NCBI RefSeq assembly: GCF_036199905.1
Contig: NZ_CP108109.1
Span: forward strand, 3,271,501-3,335,500
Length of the DNA stretch: 64,000 nucleotides
Reading direction: 5' to 3'
Source: Streptomyces sp. NBC_00223
GTDB lineage: Bacteria; Actinomycetota; Actinomycetes; Streptomycetales; Streptomycetaceae
This document shows, piece by piece, positions 33,065-41,310 of the stretch. A model generated the notes under the pieces. That model was not told the DNA's origin and made no database searches. It was given only the letters and a program-made list of their open reading frames with translations. Both the position numbers and the translations under genes were made by a program. Within the stretch, counting starts at the first letter, position 1. The number at the start of each line of letters is the position of its first letter.

Positions 33065-34921
33065 TCACAGGGTCCTGGACCAGACGCCGCGCCGGATGGT
33101 CGCGAAGGAGTACGGCAGCAGCCAGGCCAGCAGCGTCGCGGAGAGCAGGCTCATCAGCGGCCGGTAGCGCCAGCGGGCGTCGTGCGGGTTGTCGATCTTG
33201 AACGCCAGGCCCCAGACGCAGCCCTTGAGCACCACTCCGCACAGATAGAGCAGGGTCAGGAACGCGGCGCCGTGCAGCGGGGCCCAGACGATGTGCCGGA
33301 AGGCCATCAGCGGCGCGGCCACCACCCACAGGGCGTGCCCGTAGTAGAGGCAGGCCGGGCCGAAGCCGCGCCGCCACATGAACGAGCCGGTGAAGAACAG
33401 ATTCCGGATGAAGCTCTTCTTCCAGCGGATCTGCTGCTTCATGAACGGCCGGAAGTGCTCGGGGACGTTGGTCCACACCTTGGCCGACTGGACATAGCCG
33501 ATACGCCACTTGCGCTCGGGGTAGTTCTGCGCGGTGACGAACGGCGAGTCCGCGTACTGCTCCTTGAGCTTCTTGCCGCGCCACTTCTGCCCGAGCACAT
33601 AGCCGGTCAGCTGACGGTCGGTGGCGAAGCGGAAGGGCGCGCCCATGAAGCGGTCGCCGGCCCAGGCCGGGAGGTAGTTGTAGATGGCGTCGCGGCGGAA
33701 GACCGCGAGCGGTCCGGAGACGCAGGTGACCGAGCCGAAGGTGGACTCGGCGGCCTTGGCCACCCGGAACTGCCCCTCGTACCAGACGTCCTGGGCCTTG
33801 GTGAAGATCGACGCCGTGACGTTGAGCGCCCGGCAGTGGCCGCTGACCGCGCCGAGTTCGGGGTGGTCGACCAGTGACTGCACACAGCGGCGCAGCGCGT
33901 CGGGCGCCATGATGCAGTCGGAGTCGGTGAAGGCGATGACATCGCCGTCGGCCAGCTCGCAGGCGCGGACCAGGGCGTGCTTCTTGCCGAGGTTCTTCTC
34001 CAGGTTGATCACGGTGATGCCCAGCTCGACCGACAGCCGTTGCAGGATCTCCCGGGTGCCGTCCTCGGAGAGGTCGTCGACCACGATGATCTGGAGATCG
34101 GGGTAGTCGCTGTCGGCCATCGAGCGGACACAGTCCTCGATGCACTCGGCCTCGTCCTTGACCGCGAGCAGGAAGCTCACCCGCGGCACGTCCGGCAGGG
34201 ACGGGAACGAGCCGAGGTTGCGCGGCCGCTTGCGGAGCGTACGGGTCGAGGGGTCGTCGTAGCGGCTGTAGGCGATGAAGAGCATCGCGATCGTGCCGAC
34301 CAGCACGGTGAAGCCGTAGCCGAGGATGAGCGGGCTCTGCAGCAGCCGGGGGGCCTCGCGGGCCAGCACCAGCAGCAGCGGCAGCAGACACAGCAGGGTG
34401 AGCACCCGTCGCACACCGTGGCGGATCGCGGGGTGCATCCGGTCGAGCGAGCGGCGGACCGGGCCGGGCGGGCGGACGGCCGCCTCGGCGGAGCGCAGCG
34501 GCGGCAGCGGCCGCGGGGTCCGCGCGGGACGCGGGACGCTCGCCGTAACGGGCGGCGGCGCCTGCCGCGGGATGTGCGTCCCGGTCTCGGGCCCGCCGTA
34601 GTGCCCGGCCGCCGCGGGGGCGAGGGCCGGCACGGGTACGGAGTCGTACGCGGCCACCGAGTCCCAGTCGTACGCGGGACGCTCGGCGTGCTCGTAGGCC
34701 GGCAGCTCGGCGTGGTCGTACGAAGCCGGCGGAGCGTACGCGTACGGCGGCTCGGTGTACTCGTGGGGCGCGGGCTCGGCGTAGTCGTACGTGGGCGGCG
34801 CGGGGTACGGGTCCTGCGGGGAGTGCCCGCCGTACGCCTGACCGCCGCTCCGACCGCCGTTCGCCTGTCCCTCGCTGTCCTTGTCCGGGTCCGTGGTCTC
34901 GCGGAACCAGGCGTCGCTCAC
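33065..34921 (-). CDS. Processive family 2 glycosyltransferase (PNAG-synthase-like)
   Basis: 618 residues from GTG 34921, overlapping the dehydrogenase stop. The first 150 residues are a Tyr/Pro/Ala-rich cytoplasmic tail (repeats of YDYAEPAPHEY and AELPAYEHAERPAYD type). Two helices (175-230), then the GT2 domain: FLLAVKDEAE, IIVVDDLSEDGT, FTDSDCIMAP, and the processivity motif QQIRW; three or four helices end the protein. This is the layout of PgaC/IcaA and of the Mat synthase. Product probably a beta-linked aminosugar polymer at the cell surface. The tyrosine-rich tail could be phosphorylated; inference. Confidence 0.9.
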   Translation of the reverse strand: MSDAWFRETTDPDKDSEGQANGGRSGGQAYGGHSPQDPYPAPPTYDYAEPAPHEYTEPPYAYAPPASYDHAELPAYEHAERPAYDWDSVAAYDSVPVPALAPAAAGHYGGPETGTHIPRQAPPPVTASVPRPARTPRPLPPLRSAEAAVRPPGPVRRSLDRMHPAIRHGVRRVLTLLCLLPLLLVLAREAPRLLQSPLILGYGFTVLVGTIAMLFIAYSRYDDPSTRTLRKRPRNLGSFPSLPDVPRVSFLLAVKDEAECIEDCVRSMADSDYPDLQIIVVDDLSEDGTREILQRLSVELGITVINLEKNLGKKHALVRACELADGDVIAFTDSDCIMAPDALRRCVQSLVDHPELGAVSGHCRALNVTASIFTKAQDVWYEGQFRVAKAAESTFGSVTCVSGPLAVFRRDAIYNYLPAWAGDRFMGAPFRFATDRQLTGYVLGQKWRGKKLKEQYADSPFVTAQNYPERKWRIGYVQSAKVWTNVPEHFRPFMKQQIRWKKSFIRNLFFTGSFMWRRGFGPACLYYGHALWVVAAPLMAFRHIVWAPLHGAAFLTLLYLCGVVLKGCVWGLAFKIDNPHDARWRYRPLMSLLSATLLAWLLPYSFATIRRGVWSRTL

Positions 34922-36243
34922 AGGACCGCCTTCGCGGGGACGCCGGCCAGCCGGTAGGTCGCGTCCAGGACGTCCACGCGTCCGTCGAGCCACGCCAGGT
35001 CGGCACCCGGGTGGACGGTGTGCACCAGCACCAGGTCCCACGGCTGGTCCTCGGGCGCGGCCACGCTCTCCTGGAGCACCCCGCCCAGCCGCGCGGTCCG
35101 CACCAGCGGATCGGTGAAGCGCACCTCGGCGCCGGCGGCGGCCAGCTCCTCGATGATCTCCAGCGCGGGCGACTCGCGCAGGTCCGCGACGCCGGGCTTG
35201 TAGGCGATGCCGACGACCAGGACGCGCGCGCCGACCGTGGCAAGACCCCGCTCGCCCAGCAGCTCGCGCACCCGGCGGACCACCATGCCGGGACGGCCGG
35301 CGATGGCGGTCATGGCGGCCTCGATCACCGGCGAGGCGGTCCGCTCGGCGCGGAGCTGCCAGAGCAGGTAGTGCGGGTCGCAGGGTATGCAGTGCCCGCC
35401 GACGCCGGGTCCCGGGTAGAAGGGCATGAAGCCGTACGGCTTGGTGGCCGCGGCCTCGATCACCGGGATCGGGTCGATGCCGAGCGTGCGGCAGTTCTCG
35501 GCGAACTCGTTGGCCAGCGCGATGTTGACCGCGCGGAAGGTGTTCTCCCACAGCTTGGTCATCTCGGCGGCCTCGGGCGAGGGCAGGACGTGCACCGAGG
35601 GGGCGGTACGGGCCAGCACCGCGGCGGCCCTGTCGGTGGTCTCACGGCCGGTGCCGCCGACCACACGCGGAGTGGTGTCCTGGGTGTGCCGGGCGTTCCC
35701 GGGGTCGATCCGCTCGGGCGAGAAGGCCACGAAGATGTCCTCGCCGACCACGAAGCCGCGGGCGGTCAGCGGCTCGACCAGCAGGTCACGGGTGGTGCCG
35801 ACGTAGGTGGTGGAGGTCAGCATCAGCAGCTGACCCGGCACGGCGTGCTCCACGACCGAGGCGCAGGCGGCGCTGAGGGCGCCGAGGTCCGGGACCAGGT
35901 GACGGTCGACCGGGGTGGGCACGCAGACGAGTACGGTCCTGGCGCGGGCCAGCGCCGCCGGGTCGCCGGTGAGCGTGAACCGGGGGTCGCCGGCGTGGGC
36001 GGCCAGGCGCTCGCGGTCGCTGGGCAGAAGGTCGACGTCGCCGCCGCGGATGTCGTCCAGGCGGCGGGCGCTCACGTCGAGGCCGATGACCTCGTTGCCC
36101 GCGGCGAGCAGGGCGAGCGCGGTGGGGAGTCCGACGTAACCGAGGCCGACCACCGCCACGGCCCCCTGCGCGGCATCCTCCTCGGGATTCCGGTCGGCGG
36201 TCTCGCCGAGCGTGTCGTCGGGGTGGAGGAGATGCAGTGACAT
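34918..36243 (-). CDS. UDP-glucose/GDP-mannose dehydrogenase family protein
   Basis: 441 residues from ATG 36243 (GGAG upstream). NAD-binding AVVGLGYVGLPTALALL at about 29-45, VPTPVD, STTYVGTT, catalytic Lys region MTKLWENTFRAVNIAL and nucleophile Cys in GVGGHCIPCDPHYLL, then the C-terminal UDP-binding domain (VVGIAYKPGVADLRESPA). All residues needed for two-step oxidation of a nucleotide sugar C6 are seen. WecC/VipA-like members oxidise UDP-ManNAc or UDP-GlcNAc, which would fit an aminosugar polymer with uronic acid. First gene of the operon. Confidence 0.92.
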   Translation of the reverse strand: MSLHLLHPDDTLGETADRNPEEDAAQGAVAVVGLGYVGLPTALALLAAGNEVIGLDVSARRLDDIRGGDVDLLPSDRERLAAHAGDPRFTLTGDPAALARARTVLVCVPTPVDRHLVPDLGALSAACASVVEHAVPGQLLMLTSTTYVGTTRDLLVEPLTARGFVVGEDIFVAFSPERIDPGNARHTQDTTPRVVGGTGRETTDRAAAVLARTAPSVHVLPSPEAAEMTKLWENTFRAVNIALANEFAENCRTLGIDPIPVIEAAATKPYGFMPFYPGPGVGGHCIPCDPHYLLWQLRAERTASPVIEAAMTAIAGRPGMVVRRVRELLGERGLATVGARVLVVGIAYKPGVADLRESPALEIIEELAAAGAEVRFTDPLVRTARLGGVLQESVAAPEDQPWDLVLVHTVHPGADLAWLDGRVDVLDATYRLAGVPAKAVL

Positions 36244-36458
36244 GAAGACTCCGCGGACGAACGAATGTGATGCCGGTCGACCGACACACAGGCGTTGCCG
36301 CGAACCTCGCGCCGTGACCCCCCACGTGAACTGCCGCCAAGCCGCGTAAGCATCTGCGAGGCACTGTCTTGGGTCAAGCTTGCTCCAAGCACTGCATAAC
36401 GATGCAAAGCAGACATTCGCCCGGTGTCTCATGTGGCGCCACCACGGCGTACGGCATC
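36244..36458. promoter_or_regulatory. Upstream region of the exopolysaccharide operon with palindromes
   Basis: Contains CTTGGGTCAAGCTTGCTCCA plus AG (36368-36389), an imperfect palindrome around CAAGCTTG, and TGCATAACGATGCA (36393-36406) with 5-bp arms. They lie 125-165 bases from the dehydrogenase start, suitable for a regulator of the operon. The transposase relic begins at 36459 on the other side. Confidence 0.5.
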
Positions 36459-36869
36459 ATGATCAGCGTGGAGAGCGAACTGGCGCGGCGACTGGTGCCC
36501 GACGGGCTGTGGGCGACGGTGGAGCCGCTGCTCCCGCCGTTCGCCCCGCGCCGCCAGGGCGGCGGCAGCGCGCCCGTGGACGAGCGGGCCGTGTTCACGG
36601 CGGTGGTCTACGTGCTGACCGACGGGTGCGCCTGGCGGGGGCTGCCGCCGTCCTTCGGGGTGTCCCCGGCCACGGCGCACCGCCGTTTCACGACGTGGAC
36701 CGAGGCGGGCGTGTGGCGGCGCCTGCACCGGGCGGCCGCGGACGGGTCCGCGGCCGCGACGGCGGCCGAGCCGACGGCGGGGTCGGGGCCGGCGGGCGGG
36801 TGCGAGCTGGACTGGGTGGCGGCGATCGCCGCGGCGGCGACGGCCCGGGGCCGGCGGGCCACCACATGA
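36459..36869 (+). pseudogene. IS5-type transposase N-terminal remnant (DUF4096)
   Basis: 136 codons. The first 95 match the IS5-family orfA start: RLVPDGLWATVEPLLPPF, GGGSAPVDERAVFTAVVYVL, GCAWRGLPPSFGVSPATAHR, RFTTWTEAGVWRRLHRA. The last part (GCELDWVAAIAAAATARG) reaches the beginning of the catalytic DDE domain and then stops. No orfB or catalytic domain follows; an AT-rich patch and repeats take its place. No flanking inverted repeats recognised. A decayed insertion sequence. Confidence 0.8.
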
Positions 36870-36894
36870 GACGGCGCCGGACGGTGCACACAGC

Positions 36895-36995
36895 CCGTTT
36901 TAGCTCGACTTGATGCTAAATAATGATCGATCGTGGAACATAATTATGTGATGAAGTTGTGATGATTGACCGTTCTACCACTGAGCCCCACCACA
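36895..36995. other. AT-rich patch with 12-bp palindrome
   Basis: About 100 bases of roughly 60 percent AT in a segment otherwise over 70 percent GC. ACATAATTATGT (36938-36949) is a perfect 12-bp palindrome, with GATCGATC just before it. It follows the transposase relic directly and probably entered with it. No gene. Confidence 0.7.
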
Positions 36996-37044
36996 ACCCA
37001 AGTGACCCAAGCGCCCCCTGTTGCACCACCCACGAGCGCGAGCA

Positions 37045-37290
37045 ATAGGGCCACGAGAACCGCGCGCCCAGCCCCCACCGACCCGCACCCGCAAGGGGCG
37101 CGAGGAACCGCGCGCCCAGCCCCCCACCGGCCGGTGGCCAAGGACCCACCCGCAAGGGGCAGCGCCCCGTAAGGGGCGCGGGGAACTGCGCGACCAGCCC
37201 CCACCGGCTGGCAGCCGGACGACGACCGCAAGGGGCACCCCCTCAGGGGCGCGAGGAACTGCGCGCCCAGCCCCCACCGGCCGGTGGGAA
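37045..37290 (+). repeat. Cluster of four short GC-rich intergenic repeats
   Basis: The motif AGGGGCGCGRGGAACYGCGC followed by GMCCAGCCCCCACCGGCCGG recurs at about 37048, 37090, 37171 and 37244. The same element occurs again after 39,460. This is a dispersed intergenic repeat of streptomycete genomes. Confidence 0.85.
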
Positions 37291-37308
37291 ACGGCCCTCA
37301 CGGTTCCT

Positions 37309-38040
37309 TCACATCCGCCCCGCCCGGGCCCGGGCCACATAGACCGTGTTCGCAGCCGAGCGCCCCTGCAAGGGATTCTCAAACCCCACCACATGAGCCA
37401 CCCCCTCCCCGAAAACCCCCAGAAGCCCGGCCATGAACCCCTGATCCGGCGGATCGTTCGACCAGAGCGCGAACACACCCCCGGGCCTCAGCCGCGCGGC
37501 CAGCGCCCTCAGCCCGTCCTCCCGATAAAACCCCGCATGGCTCGCGTGCAGAACGTGCCGCGGCGAATGATCGACGTCCAACAAGATCGCGTCGAAGCGC
37601 CTCCCCGGCGCCTCGGGGTCCAGCCCGTCCCCCTCCTCCCCGACCATCGCGAAGAAGTCCCCCTCGACGAGTCGGCACCGAGGATCGGCCGCCAGCCCCG
37701 CCCCCATGGGCACGAGCCCGCGCCGATGCCACCCGATCACCTCACCGATCGCGTCCACCACGATCAGTGACCCCACCCGCGGATCGTCCAGCGCCGCCCG
37801 CGCCGTATAGCCCAGCCCCAGCCCGCCCACGGCGACGTCCAGCGCATCGCCCTCCGCCTGCGCCAGGCCGAGCCGGGTGAGGGCGACCTCGCCCTCGGTG
37901 AAGAGGCTGGACATCAGGTACTCGTCGCCGAGCTTCACCTCGTAGACGTCCTCGCCGGACGCCGGGTCCCGCCTGCGCCGCAGGCTGATCTCGCCCCTCG
38001 GCGTCGGCTGCCAGTCCAGCTCCTCGAAGCGCGCGCTCAT
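37309..38040 (-). CDS. Spermidine-synthase-like methyltransferase-fold protein
   Basis: 243 residues from ATG 38040. Rossmann fold with GGLGLGYTARAAL (cofactor loop), SLIVVDAIGEVIGWH (acidic residue after strand 2), DAILLDVDHSPRHVLH, and GVFALWSNDPPD. This is the polyamine-synthase (PABS) superfamily, but the residues for the aminopropyl acceptor are not clearly kept, and actinobacterial members are generally of unknown function. Stands alone; the intergenic region behind its stop is full of short repeats. Confidence 0.82.
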   Translation of the reverse strand: MSARFEELDWQPTPRGEISLRRRRDPASGEDVYEVKLGDEYLMSSLFTEGEVALTRLGLAQAEGDALDVAVGGLGLGYTARAALDDPRVGSLIVVDAIGEVIGWHRRGLVPMGAGLAADPRCRLVEGDFFAMVGEEGDGLDPEAPGRRFDAILLDVDHSPRHVLHASHAGFYREDGLRALAARLRPGGVFALWSNDPPDQGFMAGLLGVFGEGVAHVVGFENPLQGRSAANTVYVARARAGRM

Positions 38041-38521
38041 CCGTTCACCCTTCTCCAGGGGCCGGTCGGGGCCCCGCCACCGTGAGCGTCGCTCCGGCCC
38101 CGGCAACCTACCGGCCCGCGGGCGCCCGGCGCGGCCCGCCCCGACGCCCGCCGCTCCGCCGGCCGCGGGCCTGTCGTACGGCCGCCGCGGGCCCGCCACC
38201 CGCCCGCCGCAGCCCGCCGGGGCCCGCCGGGGCCCGCAGAAACGGGCCGTACGGCACCCCCTGAATTCGACCACATACCGCGTTTTTCCGGTCACGCGGA
38301 ATGACCGCCGGGAGGCCGCCGTGTGACCTCCTCTATAGGACGTGCGTCACATACTAAGCAGCTTAGTGGGCCGTACTCCCGTCATATGGCGAATGCATGC
38401 CGATCCCTCTGCACCTCACCGTTCCGCTACGCCTCCGGGTCGTAGGCGGGGGCGTTGACCTTTGAATTCGGAACCTTTAACAATTCACTGGTCCGCGAGT
38501 AACGGAAGAGGTAATCCCTAA
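38041..38521 (+). promoter_or_regulatory. Long upstream region of the lytic transglycosylase gene
   Basis: About 480 bases. ACTAAGCAGCTTAGT (38353-38367) is a perfect palindrome with 7-bp arms. TGTGAC (38322-38327) and GTCACA (38346-38351) form a wider inverted repeat around TATAGG. TTGACC (38455-38460) with TTTAAC/AACAAT about 17 bases downstream is a promoter candidate, and GAGGT near 38508 is the ribosome site. A long leader is possible. Confidence 0.55.
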
Positions 38522-39376
38522 ATGCAGCTCCCCACGATCCCGAAGTTCTCCTCGTTCAACCGTCTGTCCAAGAAGCGCAAGTACACGGCAGTCGGCGCAG
38601 CCGCCGCCGCGGCACTGGTGCTGACGGTCACGGGCCTGGAGGCCACCGCAGGGACCGCGTCGGCGTCCGCCGGGACCGCGTCCGCGACATCGAAGACCAC
38701 GTCCGCGAAGGCGGCGGGCGACTCCACCGGGTTCTCGGCCCTGACCGGCGACGGCGACCACGTCAAGAACATCGACGCGAAGGCCGGTGTGGCCTCGCAG
38801 CACGTTCTGAAGGCCGCCACGCCGAAGAAGGCCGCTCCCAAGCCCGTCGTCCCCGCGGCGAAGAAGCCGCACACCACCACCGCGAAGAAGCACGCGACCG
38901 AGGCCGCGAAGGCCGAGCACGCCAAGAAGGCGACGACCGCGAGCCGCTCCGCGAAGCGGGCCGAGGCCCCCAAGAAGGTCACGGTCCACAAGTCGACCGT
39001 CGCCGCGCCGAAGAAGACGCACACGGTGGCGCCGAAGACAGCGGCCAAGAGCTACCCGAACAACCTGGACGGCTGGATCCGCCAGTCGCTCGACATCATG
39101 CACTCGAAGGGTATTCCCGGTACGTACGAGGGAATTCACCGCAACATCATTCGTGAGTCGAGCGGTAACCCGAAGGCGATCAACCTGTGGGACATCAATG
39201 CCCGCAACGGCATTCCTTCGAAGGGTCTGCTCCAGGTGATCAACCCGACGTTCAACCGGTACCACGTGTCCGGTACGTCGTGGGACATCTACAACCCGGT
39301 CTCGAACATCACAGCGGCGTGCAATTACGCTGCCGCTCGTTACGGCACGATGGACAACGTGAACTCCGCGTACTGA
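38522..39376 (+). CDS. Secreted lytic-transglycosylase-like protein
   Basis: 284 residues. Signal peptide with basic start KKRKYTAVGAAAAAALVLTV and a likely cleavage near residue 45. A long Lys/Ala/Thr-rich linker (75-175) suits passage through the wall. The C-terminal 100 residues are an SLT/lysozyme-like domain: IIRESSGNPKAINLWD (catalytic Glu in RESS), GIPSKGLLQVINPTF, YNPVSNITAACNYAAARYG. It probably cleaves peptidoglycan during growth or sporulation. Preceded by an unusually large regulatory region; followed by intergenic repeats. Confidence 0.9.
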   Translation: MQLPTIPKFSSFNRLSKKRKYTAVGAAAAAALVLTVTGLEATAGTASASAGTASATSKTTSAKAAGDSTGFSALTGDGDHVKNIDAKAGVASQHVLKAATPKKAAPKPVVPAAKKPHTTTAKKHATEAAKAEHAKKATTASRSAKRAEAPKKVTVHKSTVAAPKKTHTVAPKTAAKSYPNNLDGWIRQSLDIMHSKGIPGTYEGIHRNIIRESSGNPKAINLWDINARNGIPSKGLLQVINPTFNRYHVSGTSWDIYNPVSNITAACNYAAARYGTMDNVNSAY

Positions 39377-39459
39377 TCCATCCGTCCCGCACCCGGCCCG
39401 GGTCCGCTGCCCCCGCAGCGGCCCCGGGCCGCTCCACGTCCCGGCCCGCCGAACGTCCC

Positions 39460-39786
39460 GCCAGGGGCGCTGGGGGTACCCCCAGGCGAAGCTCTGGGGG
39501 CGGAACTGCGCGCCCAGCCCCCACCGGCCCGCAGCCGGCCATCCAGCCTGAGGGGGCACGGCCCCGTTAGGGGCGCGGGGAACTGCGCGAGCAACCACCA
39601 CCGGCCGGTAGCCGGAAAACCACCCCAGGGGGCACGGCCCCGTCAGGGGCGCGAGGAACTGCGCGAGCAACCACCACCGGCCGGTAGCCGGAAAACCACC
39701 CGCAAGGGGCTGCCCCCTGGGGCTGGGACCCGACCGCAGGCCCGTGACGGGCTGAGCGCGCAGTTCCTCGCGCCCCTGCGGGGGCG
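39460..39786. repeat. Second cluster of short GC-rich repeats, direct and inverted
   Basis: Copies of AGGGGCGCGRGGAACTGCGC lie near 39463 (interrupted by the palindrome CTGGGGGTACCCCCAG at 39470-39485), 39569 and 39645, and one inverted copy (GCGCAGTTCCTCGCGCCCCT) near 39758. The direct and inverted copies can pair, so the region can act as a terminator for the two convergent genes. Confidence 0.85.
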
Positions 39787-41310
39787 TTAGTGGGAGAGGG
39801 CGCGGGCGAGGCGGTCGAGGCGGGGGGCGTCGAGGGGGGTGCGGTGGGCGAGACGGTTGCGCGCGTCCCAGAAGACGCGCAACCGTTCCGCCTCCGTACG
39901 CTTCAGCGAGACGTCCGCGTTGACGTGCGCACCCCACATCGCACCGAGCTCCAGACCGCTCAGCCCCCTCGCCGTACTCTCCGCGACAGGCACCACGACC
40001 CCACCCACCGGACGCGACCGGTAACGCTCGGCCAGCTGGGCGAGCGGCAACCGCGACCTCACCCGTATCACCTCCGTGAAGTCCTCCCGCGCGTCGTCCA
40101 GCAACGGCAGCAGCGCCCGGTTCTGCGCGAGCCAGACCCGCTTGCGCAGCGTGTCCTCGTGCTCACGCCCGAGCTCGCGCCGCGGGTCGTACCGCAGCTG
40201 CCCGTCCCACGCGTCGACCTGGCCGGCGTTCCAGGCGGGCCGTATCGCCATGTCCGGCTGCTGGACCGAGCTGCCCGCCCGGTCGCTCCTCCCGAGCACC
40301 GGGTACCCGACCCCGCCCGACGCCGACGCCGAACCCGACGCCGTATCCGCCCCCGGCCCCGCCGCCCCCACCGCCCGCAGCAGCGCCTCCGGCAGACTCT
40401 CCGGCACCCCGTCCCACCCGGCCGCCAGCTCCGCCGCGACGTCGAGGAAGGGCCCGCAGACCTCGACGATCGTCGCCTGCGTCACGAACTCCAGCAGCCG
40501 CCGGTGCGCGGCAGGCCCCGGCCGGCTCGGCCGGGCGGTCGAGACGACGGTCGCGGTGTCGAGCCGGCCGACCGCGCCCCACCACCAGTGGACGCCGATG
40601 TTCTCCCGGGCCATCTGATCGGGCAGCTCCGGCGGCAACGCCGAGTACGTGGCCAGCACCAGCAGCCGCGGCCGGGCGCCCGGCGGAAGCCCCGCCTCCT
40701 TGACCGCCGCCGACAGCCTGCGCAGCAGATCCGTGGCCACCGTGGAGACGGCCTCGTGCCAGGCCCTGACGACGATCACCCGGGTCTCGGCGGCCGTCCC
40801 CGGGCCGCCGCCGGTCAGCCGGCTCAGGATCTCCTCCATCCGGTCCTCCGGCTCACCGGCGGCCTCGCGCGGCATCGCGGGCAGCTCCTTGGCGAGCCGC
40901 CCGAGCAGATCGGCGTCGGCCCGTACGGGAGGCGGCACGACGCGGTCCTCGGCCGCCGCCGGGGCCCGCGGGGCGGACCCGAAGCCCGCCAGCCCGTCGT
41001 CGTAGTCCAGCAGCGCGTCGGCGCCGCCCCACACCGTGGGCGCGAGCGCGGGCACCGACGCGGGCCCGGCGAGGGCTGGCGCCTCCCCCGGGTCCGCGCC
41101 CGCCTCTCCGGGCGCGACCAGCAGAAAGTCCCCGAGTTCGTGCAGCAGCTCGTCCATCAGGGCCTCGGCCCCCACCCCCTGGTGCCCGATCTGCGCGTCG
41201 GGCACCAGCCACAGACAGCTACGGCCCGCCCGCAGATCGTCGAGCAGGCGGCGCAGCCACAGCCGTACCCCCGGCAGGGACGTCGTCCCCACCGGTGACC
41301 CGACGCTCAC
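39787..41310 (-). CDS. Partner of the giant ATPase, with C-terminal RNxxxH (HEPN-like) motif
   Basis: 507 residues from GTG 41310, overlapping the ATPase stop (GTGA). The front part looks like a P-loop fold without Walker A (RSCLWLVPDAQIG; RVIVVRAWHEA; RPRLLVLATYSALPPE). The region 290-340 is low complexity. The last 50 residues read VSLKRTEAERLRVFWDARNR, then LAHRTPLDAPRLDRL: RNRLAH fits the R-x4-H motif of HEPN ribonucleases. HEPN domains are toxins or effectors in many defence systems. The motif alone does not prove activity. Not assigned to a known family. Confidence 0.65.
   Translation of the reverse strand: MSVGSPVGTTSLPGVRLWLRRLLDDLRAGRSCLWLVPDAQIGHQGVGAEALMDELLHELGDFLLVAPGEAGADPGEAPALAGPASVPALAPTVWGGADALLDYDDGLAGFGSAPRAPAAAEDRVVPPPVRADADLLGRLAKELPAMPREAAGEPEDRMEEILSRLTGGGPGTAAETRVIVVRAWHEAVSTVATDLLRRLSAAVKEAGLPPGARPRLLVLATYSALPPELPDQMARENIGVHWWWGAVGRLDTATVVSTARPSRPGPAAHRRLLEFVTQATIVEVCGPFLDVAAELAAGWDGVPESLPEALLRAVGAAGPGADTASGSASASGGVGYPVLGRSDRAGSSVQQPDMAIRPAWNAGQVDAWDGQLRYDPRRELGREHEDTLRKRVWLAQNRALLPLLDDAREDFTEVIRVRSRLPLAQLAERYRSRPVGGVVVPVAESTARGLSGLELGAMWGAHVNADVSLKRTEAERLRVFWDARNRLAHRTPLDAPRLDRLARALSH

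Noticed and set aside
36965-36995. On the minus strand GGGGCTCAGTGGTAGAACGG resembles a tRNA D-arm.
   Set aside because: No anticodon stem, no T-loop with TTCRANNC and no acceptor stem can be built around it; at most a chance match or remnant.
38300-38521. Possible c-di-AMP (ydaO) riboswitch before a resuscitation/transglycosylase-type gene.
   Set aside because: The conserved parts of the ydaO motif are not seen in the leader, and the protein is an SLT-type enzyme, not a clear Rpf.
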